Shown here: positions 33,469-43,907 of the stretch, one piece after another
Layout: every line of letters begins with the position of its first letter
How positions within the stretch are numbered: position 1 is the first letter of the stretch
Source: Streptomyces sp. NRRL F-4489
Lineage (GTDB): Bacteria; Actinomycetota; Actinomycetes; Streptomycetales; Streptomycetaceae
Direction of reading: 5' to 3'
NCBI RefSeq assembly: GCF_001509485.1
Contig: NZ_LLZI01000002.1
Coordinates: forward strand, 44,449 to 108,448
DNA length: 64,000 nt
The notes under the pieces: generated by a model
What the model was told of the DNA's origin: nothing
Seen by the model: only the letters and a program-made list of their open reading frames with translations
The model's database searches: none
Program-made: the position numbers and the translations under genes

Positions 33469-34012
33469 TTTTTCCCTCCCACGTTGGGGTTCGGGTGGGT
33501 GGGTTTTCCGCCGGACCCTGTTGGGTGGTGGTTGCTCGCCGTGGCGGCGGGGTGGTTGTTCGGGGCCGCCCCGCCGTTTTTTTGTGCCGCGCCGTGGTTG
33601 GTTGCGGCGCTTCGCCTACGCGGCGGTGGTGGGGGCGGAGGGGCTGCCCCGGACCCCGTCCTCGGTGCGGGCGCATCTGGTCCGTGGGATGAGGAATGCC
33701 CCGCGGTTCGCTCCAGATCCTGCGGGCGGGGTCCGGGGCAGCCCCTCCGCCCGGCGCCGTTGGCGGCTGCCTCGCCGTTTCGGCCGGGGTCCGCTGGTTT
33801 ACGTGGTCTCGTCCCCTCGGGGGAGTGTGGGGTCTCGTCCCTGCGGGTGGGGTCTGGGCGCCGGGCCGGGGCGTGCGAGTGGGCGGATCGGGCAGGTGGG
33901 GGGTTGGGCCTCGGGTCGGTGCGGTGGGCCCCGGGCAAGCGGGGCGTTCCGGGATGGGGCATCGTGTGCATGACCGATCGGCAGGAGGCGTACGCACGAG
34001 GAGCGGAGTTAC
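33469..34012. other. 544-bp intergenic region with a 25-bp inverted repeat
   Basis: This gap holds no convincing gene. Its centre carries a perfect 25-bp inverted repeat described separately. The surrounding sequence is G-rich on the plus strand. The thrE-type promoter should lie near its right end, but I cannot place it. Confidence 0.6.
33634..33751. repeat. 25-bp perfect inverted repeat
   Basis: Arms at 33634-33658 and 33727-33751 are exact reverse complements separated by 68 bp. The arm core is GAGGGGCTGCCCCGGACCCC. Similar 'GGGGCTGCCCCGGACCCC' palindromes are, from memory, scattered in Streptomyces intergenic DNA, so it is probably one of a dispersed palindromic family. It could also stop transcription from dedA. 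Confidence 0.75.
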
Positions 34013-35737
34013 GTGGCGTCGGACCCAGGACGCGGCCAGCGCGGCAGCGGTAGCAGGAGCAGTGGGAACGCGGAGCAGGCCGGCCTGCCCGAGGACCGGA
34101 AACCGCAGTCGGACGAGGCGCACAGCGCGTTCACGCCGCCGCTGGGCGTACCGCTGCCGCCGGCGCCCGAGGAGGAGCACCCCACCTCCGAGTTCGCGCT
34201 GCCCGAGGGCCTGCGGCCGGAGGGGCCCGGCGAGCCCGAGGGGTCGGCGTTCGCGCCGCCGGGGAGCACCACCGGGCAGACGCCGCTGCCGGGGGCCGCG
34301 TTCACCCCGCCGCACGGGATACCGGCGCTCAGCCTGACCAAGGAAGCACCGTGGCAGGACCGGATGCGGACCATGCTGCGGATGCCGATCCACGAGCGTC
34401 CGGTGCCCGAGCGGGTGGAGCGCGCCGAGGAGGAGGGCGGCGGGCCCGCCGCGCCGCGCGTACTGGACCTGACGCTGCGGATCGGCGAGATCCTGCTGGC
34501 CGGCGGTGAGGGCGCGGAGGACGTCGAGGCCGCGATGTTCGGCGTGGCGCACGCGTACGGGCTGGAGCGGGTCGAGCCGACGGTCACGTTCACGCTGCTG
34601 TCGATCTCGTACCAGCCGTCGCTGGTGGAGGACCCGCTGACCGCGAGCCGGACGGTGCGGCGGCGGGGTGTGGACTACACCCGCCTGTCGGCGGTGTTCC
34701 GGCTGGTGGACGAGATCACCTCCGAGGGGATCACCCTGGAGGAGGCGTACCGCGGGCTGGCCGAGATCCGGCGCAACCGGCATCCGTACCCGAGCTGGGC
34801 GCTGACGGTGTCGTCCGGGCTGCTGTCCGGCGCGGCGAGCATGCTGGTCGGCGGCGGGACGCTGGTGTTCGTCGCGGCGGCGATCGGCTCGATGCTCGGC
34901 GACCGGATCGCCTGGCTGGCGTCCGCGCGCGGGCTGCCGGAGTTCTACCAGTTCGTGGTCGCGGCGATGCCGCCGGCCGGGATGGGGCTGCTCTTCGCGC
35001 TGGCCCACTCCAACGTCCAGTCCTCCGCGGTGATCACCGGTGGGCTGTTCGCGCTGATCCCCGGGCGGGCGCTGGTCGCCAGCGTCCAGGACGGCCTGAC
35101 GGGCTACTACATCACCGCCTCCGCGCGGCTGCTGGAGGTCGGCTATCTGATCGTCGGCATCGTGGTCGGCGTGCTGTCGGTGCTCTACATCGGCTTGCAG
35201 TTCGATCCCGGGCTGCAGCGCCTCAATCCCGAGCAGGCGCTGCGGCTCTACAACGAGCCGGTGGTGCAGACCGTGGCCTCGATGCTGCTGGCGCTGGCGT
35301 TCTGCGTACTGCTCCAGCAGGAGCGGCACACGGTGGCGTTCGCGACGCTCAACGGCGGTGTCGCCTGGGTCGTCTACGGGGCGCTGACCGCGACCGCGCA
35401 CTTCAACGCGGTGCCCTCGACGGCCATCGCGGCCGGGCTCGTCGGCCTCTTCGGGCAGCTGCTGTCCCGTTACCGCTACGCCTCCGCGCTGCCCTACGTG
35501 ACGGCGGCGATCGGTCCGCTGCTGCCCGGTAGCGCGACCTACTTCGGGCTGCTCAACTTCGCGCAGGGCAATTTGCTGGAGGGATTCTCCTCGCTGATCA
35601 AGGCCGCCTCGCTGGCGCTGGCGATCGCGGTCGGGGTGAACCTCGGAAGCGAGATCGCCCGGCTCTTCCTGCGCGTCCCCGGCATCACCGAGCCCGGTGC
35701 GGGGCGGCGCGCGGCCAAGCGGACCCGCGGCTTCTGA
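34013..35737 (+). CDS. threonine/serine exporter family protein (ThrE-like)
   Basis: The 574-residue protein has a long low-complexity N-terminus (about 150 residues rich in Pro, Glu and Gly) and then the ThrE fold. A DUF1212 segment (LDLTLRIGEILLAGGEGAEDVEAAMFGVAHAYGL) and a C-terminal DUF3815-like set give about ten helices in all. It exports threonine or serine by proton exchange, as in Corynebacterium ThrE. GTG 34013 has AGGAGCGGAG upstream. A 13-bp-arm terminator follows the gene. Confidence 0.88.
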   Translation: MASDPGRGQRGSGSRSSGNAEQAGLPEDRKPQSDEAHSAFTPPLGVPLPPAPEEEHPTSEFALPEGLRPEGPGEPEGSAFAPPGSTTGQTPLPGAAFTPPHGIPALSLTKEAPWQDRMRTMLRMPIHERPVPERVERAEEEGGGPAAPRVLDLTLRIGEILLAGGEGAEDVEAAMFGVAHAYGLERVEPTVTFTLLSISYQPSLVEDPLTASRTVRRRGVDYTRLSAVFRLVDEITSEGITLEEAYRGLAEIRRNRHPYPSWALTVSSGLLSGAASMLVGGGTLVFVAAAIGSMLGDRIAWLASARGLPEFYQFVVAAMPPAGMGLLFALAHSNVQSSAVITGGLFALIPGRALVASVQDGLTGYYITASARLLEVGYLIVGIVVGVLSVLYIGLQFDPGLQRLNPEQALRLYNEPVVQTVASMLLALAFCVLLQQERHTVAFATLNGGVAWVVYGALTATAHFNAVPSTAIAAGLVGLFGQLLSRYRYASALPYVTAAIGPLLPGSATYFGLLNFAQGNLLEGFSSLIKAASLALAIAVGVNLGSEIARLFLRVPGITEPGAGRRAAKRTRGF

Positions 35738-35751
35738 CGGACCGCGACACG

Positions 35752-35790
35752 GCGAACGGGCGGCCCCCCGGATGGGTGCCGCCCGTTCGC
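35752..35790. terminator. bidirectional hairpin after thrE-type gene
   Basis: 13-bp arms GCGAACGGGCGGC / GCCGCCCGTTCGC with a 13-nt loop, located between the convergent thrE-like and pyrophosphatase genes. Short A-run follows on the plus strand. Confidence 0.75.
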
Positions 35791-35869
35791 GTACGAAAAT
35801 CGGAGTGGTCCGGCGGGCGCGCGGGGCCCCGGAGAGCCCCGCTGCGGTACCCCGTCCGCTCCGGATGGG

Positions 35870-36361
35870 TCAGTGCCCGCCCTGCGCCTCGAAGCGCTTG
35901 TACGAGCGCTCGATCTCGGCCTCGGCGTCGGTGCGGCCGACCCAGTTGGCGCCCTCGACGGACTTGCCGGGCTCCAGGTCCTTGTAGACCTCGAAGAAGT
36001 GCTGGATCTCCAGGCGGTCGAACTCCGAGACGTGGTGGATGTCGCGGAGGTGCTCGACGCGCGGGTCGGAAGCCGGCACGCACAGCAGCTTGTCGTCGCC
36101 GCCGGCCTCGTCCGTCATCCGGAACATCCCGATGGCGCGGCACTTGATGAGGCAGCCGGGGAAGGTCGGCTCGTCCAGGATGACCAGCGCGTCCAGCGGG
36201 TCGCCGTCCTCGCCGAGGGTGTTCTCGACGAAGCCGTAGTCGGCCGGGTAGCTGGTCGAGGTGAAGAGTCGACGGTCCAGGCGGATCCGACCGGTCTCGT
36301 GGTCCACCTCGTACTTGTTCCGCGAACCCTTCGGGATCTCGATGGTGACGTCGAACTCCAC
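35870..36361 (-). CDS. ppa: inorganic pyrophosphatase
   Basis: The 163-residue family I pyrophosphatase has [46 protein letters not shown] (catalytic Asp cluster) and the characteristic short bacterial length. It hydrolyses PPi to two phosphates, pulling biosynthetic reactions forward. GTG 36361 is chosen because GGAGGAG is 7 nt upstream and the product starts at the conserved [11 protein letters not shown]. Upstream Met codons (36376, 36385) lie in the leader. It is divergent from the carboxypeptidase gene. Confidence 0.94.
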   Translation of the reverse strand: MEFDVTIEIPKGSRNKYEVDHETGRIRLDRRLFTSTSYPADYGFVENTLGEDGDPLDALVILDEPTFPGCLIKCRAIGMFRMTDEAGGDDKLLCVPASDPRVEHLRDIHHVSEFDRLEIQHFFEVYKDLEPGKSVEGANWVGRTDAEAEIERSYKRFEAQGGH

Positions 36362-36447
36362 GGGTGGCTCCTCCATGATCAACACATACGTCTGGTGATT
36401 AAGTGTCCCCCACGCAGGTGTGTGGTGGCGAAAGGGGCTGGTCCGCG

Positions 36448-38046
36448 ATGCCCGAGACCCGGAACTGGCAGGTCAGATGGCAGTCGGCGCAGCGTTCCGC
36501 GCGGGTGGCGGCACGCCTGGCCGGACGTACCGCGCGCACCGCGGCGGGGAACGCGCGGCGCTGCGCGCACTCCGCCTCGGACGCCGCCCGGCGGACCTGG
36601 CTGGCCGCACCGCCGCACACCCGGCAGACCTGGCGGCTGACCGCGGTGTCCGCCGCCACCGGCCTGGCGGTCGCGGTCGCCGCGGTCGCGGCGGCCGGCC
36701 CGTGGGACTCGGGTCAGCGTACGGCCGAGCGGGCCGCGGCGGCCCCCGCTCCGGCGACAGGTGGCGAGCATCACGACGACGGCCGGGCGCCCGCCCCGGC
36801 GCCCAGCGCCCCGGCGGTGCTGACCGCGCTCGGCGGACCGGCCCGCGGCGCGGCCCCGGCGCCGACCGCGGCCGGGCTGGCCGACGCGCTGGCGCCCCTG
36901 CTGGCCGACCCGGCGCTCGGCCCGCTACGGACCGCGTCCGTCCTGGACGTCGCGGCCGGCCGCCAGCTCTTCGCCGAGAAGCCGGACGAGGCCGCCACCC
37001 CCGCCTCCACGGTCAAACTGGCCACCGCGGTGGCCGCGCTCACCCGCCTCGGCGCCGACCACCGCATCGACACCTCCGCCGTCCTGGCCGACCGCGACCG
37101 GATCGTCCTGGTCGGCGGCGGCGACCCGACGCTCACCGCCCGCGCGACCGCCCCCGGCCCCGGCGAGCACCCGGCCAGCCTGCGCGATCTCGCCGCCGCC
37201 ACCGCCCGCGCCCTCAAGCAGCGCAAGCTCACCACCGTCACGCTCAGCTACGACACCTCCGCGTACTCCGGCCCCGTCGAGCACCCCATCGGCCCGAACG
37301 AGAACATCGCGCCGGTCACCGCCCTGATGACCGACGAGGCCCGCCTGGACGACAGCGACCACGGCCCCGCCCCCCGCTCCACCGACCCCGCCGGCGACAC
37401 CGCCCGCACCTTCACCGCCCTCCTGACCGCCCAGGGCATCACGGTCAAGGACGACCCCGCCGAGACCCACGCCCCCGCGACCGCCGACCGCCTCGCCACC
37501 GTCCACTCCACACCCCTCTCCGCCCTCGTCGAACGCATGCTGACCAACAGCGACAACGACATCGCCGAGGCCCTGGCCCGGCAGACCGCACGCGCCGCCC
37601 ACCGCCCCGCGAGCTTCGACGGCGCGGCCGCCGCCGTCCGCGACACCCTCGCCGCCCAGCACCTCCCCCTGACCGGCGCGGTCTTCGAGGACGGCAGCGG
37701 CCTGGACCGCGACGACAAGGTCTCCGCGAACCTCCTCTCCCGCCTCCTGCTCCTCGCCGCCGCCCCCCACCGCCCCGAACTCCGCCCGGTCGTCACGGGC
37801 CTCCCGGTGGCCGCCTTCACCGGCACCCTCAGCGCCCGCTACACCAACGACCCCGCCGGCGCCGGCACCGTCCGCGCCAAAACCGGCACCCTCACCGGCG
37901 TCAACACCCTCGCCGGCACCGTCGTCGACGCCGACGGCCGCCTCCTGGCCTTCACCTTCATGACCACCGGCACCACCGACCCCCAAGCCGCCCAAAAGGC
38001 CCTCGACCGCCTGGCCTCCACCCTCGCCAACTGCGGCTGCCGCTAA
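36448..38046 (+). CDS. dacB: D-alanyl-D-alanine carboxypeptidase/endopeptidase (PBP4 class, S13)
   Basis: The 532-residue S13 peptidase is anchored by an N-terminal membrane helix (about 66-86) after a basic cytoplasmic region. SxxK is S187-T-V-K190, SxN is S368-D-N370, and KTG is 478-480. It trims D-Ala-D-Ala or cross-bridges of peptidoglycan outside the membrane. A Pro/Ala linker (about 95-140) separates helix and enzyme. Start ATG 36448 is reasonable but the spacer to GGGG is long; 36403 (GTG) is the alternative. Downstream is a large inverted repeat. Confidence 0.9.
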   Translation: MPETRNWQVRWQSAQRSARVAARLAGRTARTAAGNARRCAHSASDAARRTWLAAPPHTRQTWRLTAVSAATGLAVAVAAVAAAGPWDSGQRTAERAAAAPAPATGGEHHDDGRAPAPAPSAPAVLTALGGPARGAAPAPTAAGLADALAPLLADPALGPLRTASVLDVAAGRQLFAEKPDEAATPASTVKLATAVAALTRLGADHRIDTSAVLADRDRIVLVGGGDPTLTARATAPGPGEHPASLRDLAAATARALKQRKLTTVTLSYDTSAYSGPVEHPIGPNENIAPVTALMTDEARLDDSDHGPAPRSTDPAGDTARTFTALLTAQGITVKDDPAETHAPATADRLATVHSTPLSALVERMLTNSDNDIAEALARQTARAAHRPASFDGAAAAVRDTLAAQHLPLTGAVFEDGSGLDRDDKVSANLLSRLLLLAAAPHRPELRPVVTGLPVAAFTGTLSARYTNDPAGAGTVRAKTGTLTGVNTLAGTVVDADGRLLAFTFMTTGTTDPQAAQKALDRLASTLANCGCR

Positions 38047-38114
38047 CCAGACGACAACCCGCACCGACCCACCAACAGCAGCCCCCACCCACCGAAAACC
38101 ACCCACCCACGGGA

Positions 38115-38193
38115 GGTGACGGGCTGGTGGGGTGGGGGTGTCCGGACGTAAAGCGAAGCAGTCCGGACACCCCCACCCCACCAGCCCGTCACC
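38115..38193. repeat. 33-bp perfect inverted repeat
   Basis: Arms 38115-38147 and 38161-38193 are exact reverse complements around a 13-nt loop (GTAAAGCGAAGCA), 70 bp after the carboxypeptidase stop. It would form a very stable hairpin without a T-tail. It may stop transcription, but arm length and sequence identity look more like a mobile palindromic repeat. From memory, similar sequence is common between Streptomyces genes, where it is often misannotated as small hypothetical proteins. Confidence 0.85.
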
Positions 38194-38222
38194 GCACCCC
38201 GAAAGCCCCGCGCAGCGGCTCC

Positions 38223-38347
38223 GCGCCGCAGGCGCAAAAACAAACCGCGGCGGGAAAGCCGACAACGTGGGGGCCAGGCCAAGCGCAGCGGCCCAGCGCC
38301 GCAGGCGCAAAAACAAACCGCGGCGGGAAAGCCGACAACGTGGGGGC
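38223..38347. repeat. 52-bp direct repeat pair, 73-bp period
   Basis: Copies at 38223-38274 and 38296-38347 are identical, beginning GCGCCGCAGGCGC and ending GACAACGTGGGGGC, including the unusually A-rich AAAAACAAACC stretch. A partial matching stretch precedes the first copy (38211-38222). Together with the adjacent inverted repeat it fills the 357-bp gap between dacB and the metalloprotease gene. Confidence 0.85.
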
Positions 38348-38403
38348 GAGCCCACCACCGTCGTCGGCTACCAGCCAACGCAGTGCCCCCGTACCGTGAA
38401 CCC

Positions 38404-39600
38404 ATGACGCGCATCGGTGGAACCGACATGGTCGACTGGAATCTCGCGGTCACGACCGCGACCCGCTTCGTACGTCCGGGCCCGGACGTCACCCGGGACG
38501 AGGCCCGCGCGATCGTCGCCGAACTGCGCCGGCACGCCAAGTCGTCCGAGGCGCACGTCCGCGGCTTCACCCGAATGGCCCCGCCCGGCGCCGAGGCCGA
38601 AGGCGCCGCGCCCGAAGGCGCACCCGAAGGCGGCCCGGCCGAAGCCGGCGCACCCGGCCGGGCCGGGACAGTCCCCCCGCACGACACCCCCGTCCTCGTC
38701 GTAGACCGCCCCGGCTGGATCCGCGCCAACGTCGCCGGCTTCCGGGCGGTGCTCAAACCGCTGCTGGCCAAGATGGAGGACCGGCGGTCCGCGATGCCCG
38801 GCGGCGCGGTGATCGGCGCGGTCGGCGGCAAGGTCACCGGCGCGGAGCTGGGCATGCTGCTGTCGTTCCTGGCGTCGCGGGTGCTGGGCCAGTACGAGAC
38901 GTTCGCGCCGGCCTCGCGGGAGCTGCCGGCCGGTTCGCAGGGCGGCCGGCTGCTGCTGGTGGCGCCCAACATCGTCCACGTGGAGCGCGAGCTGGACGTG
39001 GATCCGCACGACTTCCGGCTGTGGGTGTGCCTGCACGAGGAGACCCACCGGACGCAGTTCAGCGCGGTGCCGTGGCTGCGGGACCACATCGAGGGCGAGG
39101 TGCAGTCGTTCCTCGCCGAGACCGACATCGACCCGGGCGCGCTGCTGGCGCGGCTGCGGGAGGCCGCGCAGTCGCTGGCCGGGGCGCGGCCGGAGGGCGA
39201 GGAGGGCGACGAGAGCCGGTCGCTGGTGGATCTGGTGCAGACGCCCGCGCAGCGGGAGATCCTGGGGCGGCTGACGGCGGTGATGTCGCTGCTGGAGGGG
39301 CACGCCGACTTCGTCATGGACGGGGTGGGGCCGGAGGTGGTGCCCTCGGTGGCGGAGATCCGGGAGAAGTTCCAGAAGCGGCGGGCCAGCGGCGCGGGCC
39401 GGCTGGACCAGGCGCTGCGCAAGCTGCTCGGCCTGGATGCGAAACTGCGGCAGTACCGTGACGGTGAGCGGTTCGTGCGCGCGGTCGTCGAGGAGGTCGG
39501 CATGGACGGCTTCAACAGGGTCTGGACGTCGCCGAACACCCTCCCCACCAAACAGGAGATCGCCAAACCGGCGGACTGGGTCGCGCGGGTGCACCGCTAG
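38404..39600 (+). CDS. zinc-dependent metalloprotease family protein (DUF2342, F420-biosynthesis-associated type)
   Basis: The 398-residue protein contains the zincin motif HEETH within LWVCLHEETHRTQF, and a downstream EGHADFVMDGVG that should give the third ligand, matching DUF2342. The family is annotated as zinc-dependent metalloprotease or F420-biosynthesis-associated hydrolase; a substrate is not established. ATG 38404 begins MTRIGGTDMVDWN. A Gly/Ala/Glu-rich insertion (about residues 60-90) is low-complexity. It lies upstream of tilS in the same direction, the usual order in Streptomyces. Confidence 0.88.
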   Translation: MTRIGGTDMVDWNLAVTTATRFVRPGPDVTRDEARAIVAELRRHAKSSEAHVRGFTRMAPPGAEAEGAAPEGAPEGGPAEAGAPGRAGTVPPHDTPVLVVDRPGWIRANVAGFRAVLKPLLAKMEDRRSAMPGGAVIGAVGGKVTGAELGMLLSFLASRVLGQYETFAPASRELPAGSQGGRLLLVAPNIVHVERELDVDPHDFRLWVCLHEETHRTQFSAVPWLRDHIEGEVQSFLAETDIDPGALLARLREAAQSLAGARPEGEEGDESRSLVDLVQTPAQREILGRLTAVMSLLEGHADFVMDGVGPEVVPSVAEIREKFQKRRASGAGRLDQALRKLLGLDAKLRQYRDGERFVRAVVEEVGMDGFNRVWTSPNTLPTKQEIAKPADWVARVHR

Positions 39601-39811
39601 GGGGACGGGGCGCCGCGGGCGCGGGTTGCGAGCCGGGGCCGCCGCGCGGCAGTAGAGCGCCCCTTCAATCACCCGTCCGAGGGACCGTGACCGAGGGATA
39701 GGCGTGCAATGCTCGGGGAACTGCTCGCCTCTGTCACCATCTAGGCACTCTGTGTGACGAAGTGTCGTCCACGGCCCGAGGCTCGCCCCAGCTGAACGAT
39801 TGGAAACGGAC

Positions 39812-40819
39812 ATGGGTCCCCATCCAGCGGTCGCCGCGATACGCCTGGCGGTCCGCCGCGTACTCCACGACGTGCTCACCCACCACAGCGCGCACGACCG
39901 GCCGGACGCGCCGCTCGTGCTCGTCGCATGCTCCGGCGGCGCCGATTCCATGGCGCTCGCCTCCGCCCTCGCCTTCGAAGCCCCGAAACTGGGCGTCCGC
40001 GCCGGGGGCGTGACCATCGACCACGGCCTCCAGGAAGGCTCCGACCTCCGCGCCGCCGAGGTCGCCCTGCGCCTGCGCGCCCTGGCCCTCGATCCCGTCG
40101 ACCTCGTCCATGTCGAGGTGGGCCGGGCCGGCGGCCCCGAGGCGGCCGCCCGGGACGCCCGCTACGCCGCGCTGGACGCCACCGCCGAGCGCCGCGGCGC
40201 CACCGCCGTCCTCCTCGGCCACACCCGCGACGACCAGGCCGAGACGGTCCTGCTCGGACTGGCCCGCGGCTCCGGGATCCGCTCGCTCTCCGGGATGGCC
40301 GCCACCACCGGTACGGGCGGCCGCTACCGCCGCCCCTTCCTGGACGTCGACCGGCAGACGGCCCGTACGGCCTGCCTGGTCCAGGCGCTGCCGGTCTGGG
40401 ACGACCCGCACAACACCGACCCCGCCTACACCCGCTCCCGGCTGCGCCACGAAGGGCTGCCCGCGCTGGAGAAGTGCCTGGGCAAGGGCGTCGTGGAGGC
40501 GCTGGCGCGGACCGCCCAGCTCTCCCGGGACGACGCCGACGCGCTGGACGCCTGGGCCGCCGAGGCCGCGGCCGCGGTGTGCGACGAGGCGGGCACCCTC
40601 GACGTCGCCGGGCTGTTCGCGCTGCCGCCCGCGGTGCGCCGCCGGGTGCTGCGCCGGGCGGTCATCGCGGCCGGTTCGCCGGCCGGTTCGCTCTTCGCCC
40701 GGCACATCGAGGAAGTGGACCGGCTGATCACCGCCTGGCGCGGGCAGGGGGCGCTGAACCTCCCCGGGCGGGTGGGTGTCCGCCGGCAGGGTGGCAGACT
40801 GGTCATTCGGCAGGGCTGA
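39812..40819 (+). CDS. tilS: tRNA(Ile)-lysidine synthetase
   Basis: The 335-residue PP-loop ATPase has [13 protein letters not shown] near residues 40-52 and [20 protein letters not shown]. It ligates lysine to C34 of the AUA-decoding tRNA-Ile, converting it to lysidine so it reads AUA and not AUG, and it is essential. It has the short actinobacterial form with an incomplete C-terminal domain. ATG 39812 is chosen over an in-frame TTG at 39800. hpt follows 94 bp downstream. Confidence 0.94.
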   Translation: MGPHPAVAAIRLAVRRVLHDVLTHHSAHDRPDAPLVLVACSGGADSMALASALAFEAPKLGVRAGGVTIDHGLQEGSDLRAAEVALRLRALALDPVDLVHVEVGRAGGPEAAARDARYAALDATAERRGATAVLLGHTRDDQAETVLLGLARGSGIRSLSGMAATTGTGGRYRRPFLDVDRQTARTACLVQALPVWDDPHNTDPAYTRSRLRHEGLPALEKCLGKGVVEALARTAQLSRDDADALDAWAAEAAAAVCDEAGTLDVAGLFALPPAVRRRVLRRAVIAAGSPAGSLFARHIEEVDRLITAWRGQGALNLPGRVGVRRQGGRLVIRQG

Positions 40820-40913
40820 GCCGCGGACGACCGCGCCCTGCTTCGTGATCTCACGACGGTCTCGACGCTTCGTGAGCTCCACGACCGATCTGCACACACC
40901 GAACCGAGCGAAA

Positions 40914-41477
40914 GTGGCACGGGTGGACGAGAAGGACATGGGCGCCGATCTTCAGTCGGTGCTCATCACCAAGGAAGAGATCGACGCCAAGCTGGCCGAG
41001 CTGGCGGCGAAGATCGACGCGGAGTACGCGGGCAAGGACCTGCTCATCGTCGGCGTCCTCAAGGGCGCGGTGATGGTGATGGCGGATCTGGCGCGCGCGC
41101 TGTCCACCCCCGTCACGATGGACTGGATGGCCGTGTCGTCCTACGGCGCGGGCACCCAGTCCTCCGGTGTGGTCCGGATCCTCAAGGACCTGGACACCGA
41201 CATCAAGGGCAAGCACGTCCTGATCGTCGAGGACATCATCGATTCGGGGCTGACCCTGTCGTGGCTGCTGTCCAACCTCGGCTCGCGCGAGCCCGCCTCG
41301 CTGGAGGTGTGCACGCTGCTGCGGAAGCCGGACGCGGCCAAGGTGGCGATCGACGTGAAGTGGATCGGCTTCGACATCCCCAACGAATTCGTCGTGGGCT
41401 ATGGCCTGGACTTCGCGGAGAAGTACCGCAATCTGCCGTTCGTCGGTACCCTCTCGCCCCACGTCTACGGCGGCTGA
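40914..41477 (+). CDS. hpt: hypoxanthine phosphoribosyltransferase
   Basis: The 187-residue type I phosphoribosyltransferase has the PRPP motif [18 protein letters not shown] and the flexible-loop [13 protein letters not shown]. It salvages hypoxanthine or guanine to IMP or GMP. The order tilS-hpt-ftsH is widely conserved. Start is GTG 40914, or GTG 40923 three codons later; homologues begin at the equivalent RVDEKDMG. A terminator (41539) follows before ftsH. Confidence 0.94.
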   Translation: MARVDEKDMGADLQSVLITKEEIDAKLAELAAKIDAEYAGKDLLIVGVLKGAVMVMADLARALSTPVTMDWMAVSSYGAGTQSSGVVRILKDLDTDIKGKHVLIVEDIIDSGLTLSWLLSNLGSREPASLEVCTLLRKPDAAKVAIDVKWIGFDIPNEFVVGYGLDFAEKYRNLPFVGTLSPHVYGG

Positions 41478-41538
41478 GAGCCCACCCCGCGCTCGCCGGC
41501 CGCCGCGGCCGGCGAGGCCCGAAGGCCCCGTGCGGACC

Positions 41539-41565
41539 GGCGGGAACCCTTCGGGGTTTCCCGCC
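41539..41565 (+). terminator. hairpin with TTCG loop after hpt
   Basis: GGCGGGAACCC-TTCG-GGGTTTCCCGCC is a stable stem with a UUCG tetraloop, about 60 bp after the hpt stop. It has only a short T-content downstream. Confidence 0.65.
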
Positions 41566-41760
41566 GTTGGAGCAGGAAGAGCGGAATCCCGGGCTTCATT
41601 GTTCCCCACCGGCACGGGCGCCGGGTGACAATGCTGGGGTACCGTCCGAAGGCAGTCTGCTTTCGGGCCAGTAATACACACCGTACGCACGACCAGCCCT
41701 CCCAAGGGCGTTGTGCCTCACTGTGGCAGGAGGGACGGGGCCTTAAGCGGCTCCGTATGG

Positions 41761-43773
41761 ATGGACGTGAAGCGATACTTCCGTGGGCCGGTCATGTGGA
41801 TCGTGCTGGCCGTCCTCGCCGTGGTCGTGTTGATGCAGGTCGTCGGCTCGTCCGGCGGCTATAAGACGGTGGACACCGGTCAGGTCGTCAAGGCGATCGC
41901 TGACAACAAGGTGAAGTCCGCCGAGCTGACCACCGGCGACGAGAACAAGATCAAGATCGAGCTGTCGGGCAACAACAAGATCGACGGCTCCAACAAGATC
42001 CAGGCCAGCTACATCGGCGACCAAGGCGTCGACCTGGCGAAGAATCTCCAGGCCAAGTACCAGACCGGCGAGATCAAGGACGGGTACACCGTCGCCCCGT
42101 CGAAGCAGAACCCGTTCGTCGGCGTGCTGCTCTCGCTGCTCCCCTTCGTCCTCATCGTGGTCGTCTTCCTGTTCCTGATGAACCAGATGCAGGGCGGCGG
42201 CTCCCGGGTGATGAACTTCGGCAAGTCGAAGGCGAAGCTGATCACCAAGGACACGCCCAAGACGACCTTCTCGGACGTCGCGGGCGCCGACGAGGCCGTC
42301 GAGGAGCTCCACGAGATCAAGGAGTTCCTCCAGGAGCCGGCGAAGTTCCAGGCCGTGGGCGCCAAGATCCCGAAGGGTGTGCTGCTCTACGGCCCGCCCG
42401 GTACGGGCAAGACGCTGCTGGCGCGCGCGGTCGCCGGTGAGGCGGGCGTCCCGTTCTACTCGATCTCCGGCTCCGACTTCGTCGAGATGTTCGTCGGTGT
42501 CGGCGCCTCCCGGGTGCGCGACCTGTTCGAGCAGGCCAAGGCGAACGCCCCGGCGATCGTCTTCGTCGACGAGATCGACGCCGTCGGCCGGCACCGCGGC
42601 GCGGGCCTCGGCGGCGGCCACGACGAGCGCGAGCAGACCCTGAACCAGCTGCTCGTCGAGATGGACGGCTTCGACGTGAAGGGCGGCGTCATCCTGATCG
42701 CCGCCACCAACCGGCCGGACATCCTCGACCCGGCGCTGCTGCGCCCGGGCCGCTTCGACCGCCAGATCGCCGTGGACCGCCCGGACCTCCAGGGCCGCCT
42801 GGAGATCCTCAAGGTCCACCAGAAGGGCAAGCCGGTCGCGCCGGACGTCGACCTCTCGGCCGTCGCCAAGCGCACCCCCGGCTTCACCGGTGCCGATCTG
42901 TCCAACGTCCTGAACGAGGCCGCCCTGCTGACGGCCCGCAGCGACAAGAAGCTGATCGACAACCACTTCCTGGACGAGGCGATCGACCGCGTGGTGGCCG
43001 GTCCGCAGAAGCGGACCCGGATCATGTCCGAGAAGGAGAAGAAGATCACCGCGTACCACGAGGGCGGACACGCCCTGGTCGCGGCGGCCTCCCCGAACTC
43101 CGACCCGGTGCACAAGATCACGATCCTGTCCCGGGGCCGGGCGCTGGGCTACACCATGGTCCTGCCCGACGAGGACAAGTACTCCACCACCCGCAACGAG
43201 ATGCTCGACCAGCTCGCGTACATGCTGGGCGGGCGCGCGGCGGAGGAGCTGGTCTTCCACGACCCGACCACCGGCGCCGCCAACGACATCGAGAAGGCGA
43301 CCGCCACCGCCCGGGCGATGGTCACCCAGTACGGCATGACCGAGCGGCTCGGCGCGATCAAGTTCGGCACGGACAACTCCGAGCCGTTCCTGGGCCGTGA
43401 GATGGCTCACCAGCGCGACTACTCCGAGGAGGTCGCCGCGCTGGTGGACGAGGAGGTCAAGAAGCTCATCGAGACCGCGCACAACGAAGCGTGGGAGATC
43501 CTCGTCGAGAACCGCGACGTCCTCGACAACCTCGTCCTGGAGCTGCTCGAGAAGGAGACGCTCAACAAGGAGGAGATCGCCGAGATCTTCAAGCACGTCG
43601 TGAAGCGCCCGGCCCGCCCGGCGTGGACGGGCTCCTCCCGGCGTACGCCCTCGACCCGCCCGCCGGTGCTCTCGCCGCGCGAGCTGGCGCCGGCCAACGG
43701 CTCGGCGGCGTCCCCGGCGGTCTCCATGGAGAAGGACGCCGACCCCGCCGAGGAGTCGCGCCCGGAGAGCTGA
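41761..43773 (+). CDS. ftsH: ATP-dependent zinc metalloprotease FtsH
   Basis: The 670-residue membrane AAA+ protease has helix 1 (about 11-28), a periplasmic loop, helix 2 (about 122-140), Walker A GPPGTGKT at 211-218, Walker B FVDEID at about 268-273, and zinc site HEGGH at 433-437 with the third Asp ligand near AANDIEKAT. It extracts and degrades membrane and regulatory proteins as a hexamer. The Ser/Pro-rich C-terminal tail (about 618-670) is variable. No strong ribosome site precedes ATG 41761. Confidence 0.96.
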   Translation: MDVKRYFRGPVMWIVLAVLAVVVLMQVVGSSGGYKTVDTGQVVKAIADNKVKSAELTTGDENKIKIELSGNNKIDGSNKIQASYIGDQGVDLAKNLQAKYQTGEIKDGYTVAPSKQNPFVGVLLSLLPFVLIVVVFLFLMNQMQGGGSRVMNFGKSKAKLITKDTPKTTFSDVAGADEAVEELHEIKEFLQEPAKFQAVGAKIPKGVLLYGPPGTGKTLLARAVAGEAGVPFYSISGSDFVEMFVGVGASRVRDLFEQAKANAPAIVFVDEIDAVGRHRGAGLGGGHDEREQTLNQLLVEMDGFDVKGGVILIAATNRPDILDPALLRPGRFDRQIAVDRPDLQGRLEILKVHQKGKPVAPDVDLSAVAKRTPGFTGADLSNVLNEAALLTARSDKKLIDNHFLDEAIDRVVAGPQKRTRIMSEKEKKITAYHEGGHALVAAASPNSDPVHKITILSRGRALGYTMVLPDEDKYSTTRNEMLDQLAYMLGGRAAEELVFHDPTTGAANDIEKATATARAMVTQYGMTERLGAIKFGTDNSEPFLGREMAHQRDYSEEVAALVDEEVKKLIETAHNEAWEILVENRDVLDNLVLELLEKETLNKEEIAEIFKHVVKRPARPAWTGSSRRTPSTRPPVLSPRELAPANGSAASPAVSMEKDADPAEESRPES

Positions 43774-43907
43774 CCGGCGGGACGGTCCGGAGCTCGCGCC
43801 CCGGCAGTCCCACCGGCCCCGGAATACCCGCCGCGCCCTCCAGGTTCTAGCCTGGGGGGCGCGGCATTTCCGCGTTTTCGAGCGGGCCCGGAAGGAACGA
43901 GGCACCA

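Noticed and set aside
38043..39566. 507-residue minus-strand frame across the repeat gap and metalloprotease gene
   Set aside because: It is antisense to the HEETH-containing protein and its C-terminus translates the dispersed repeat.
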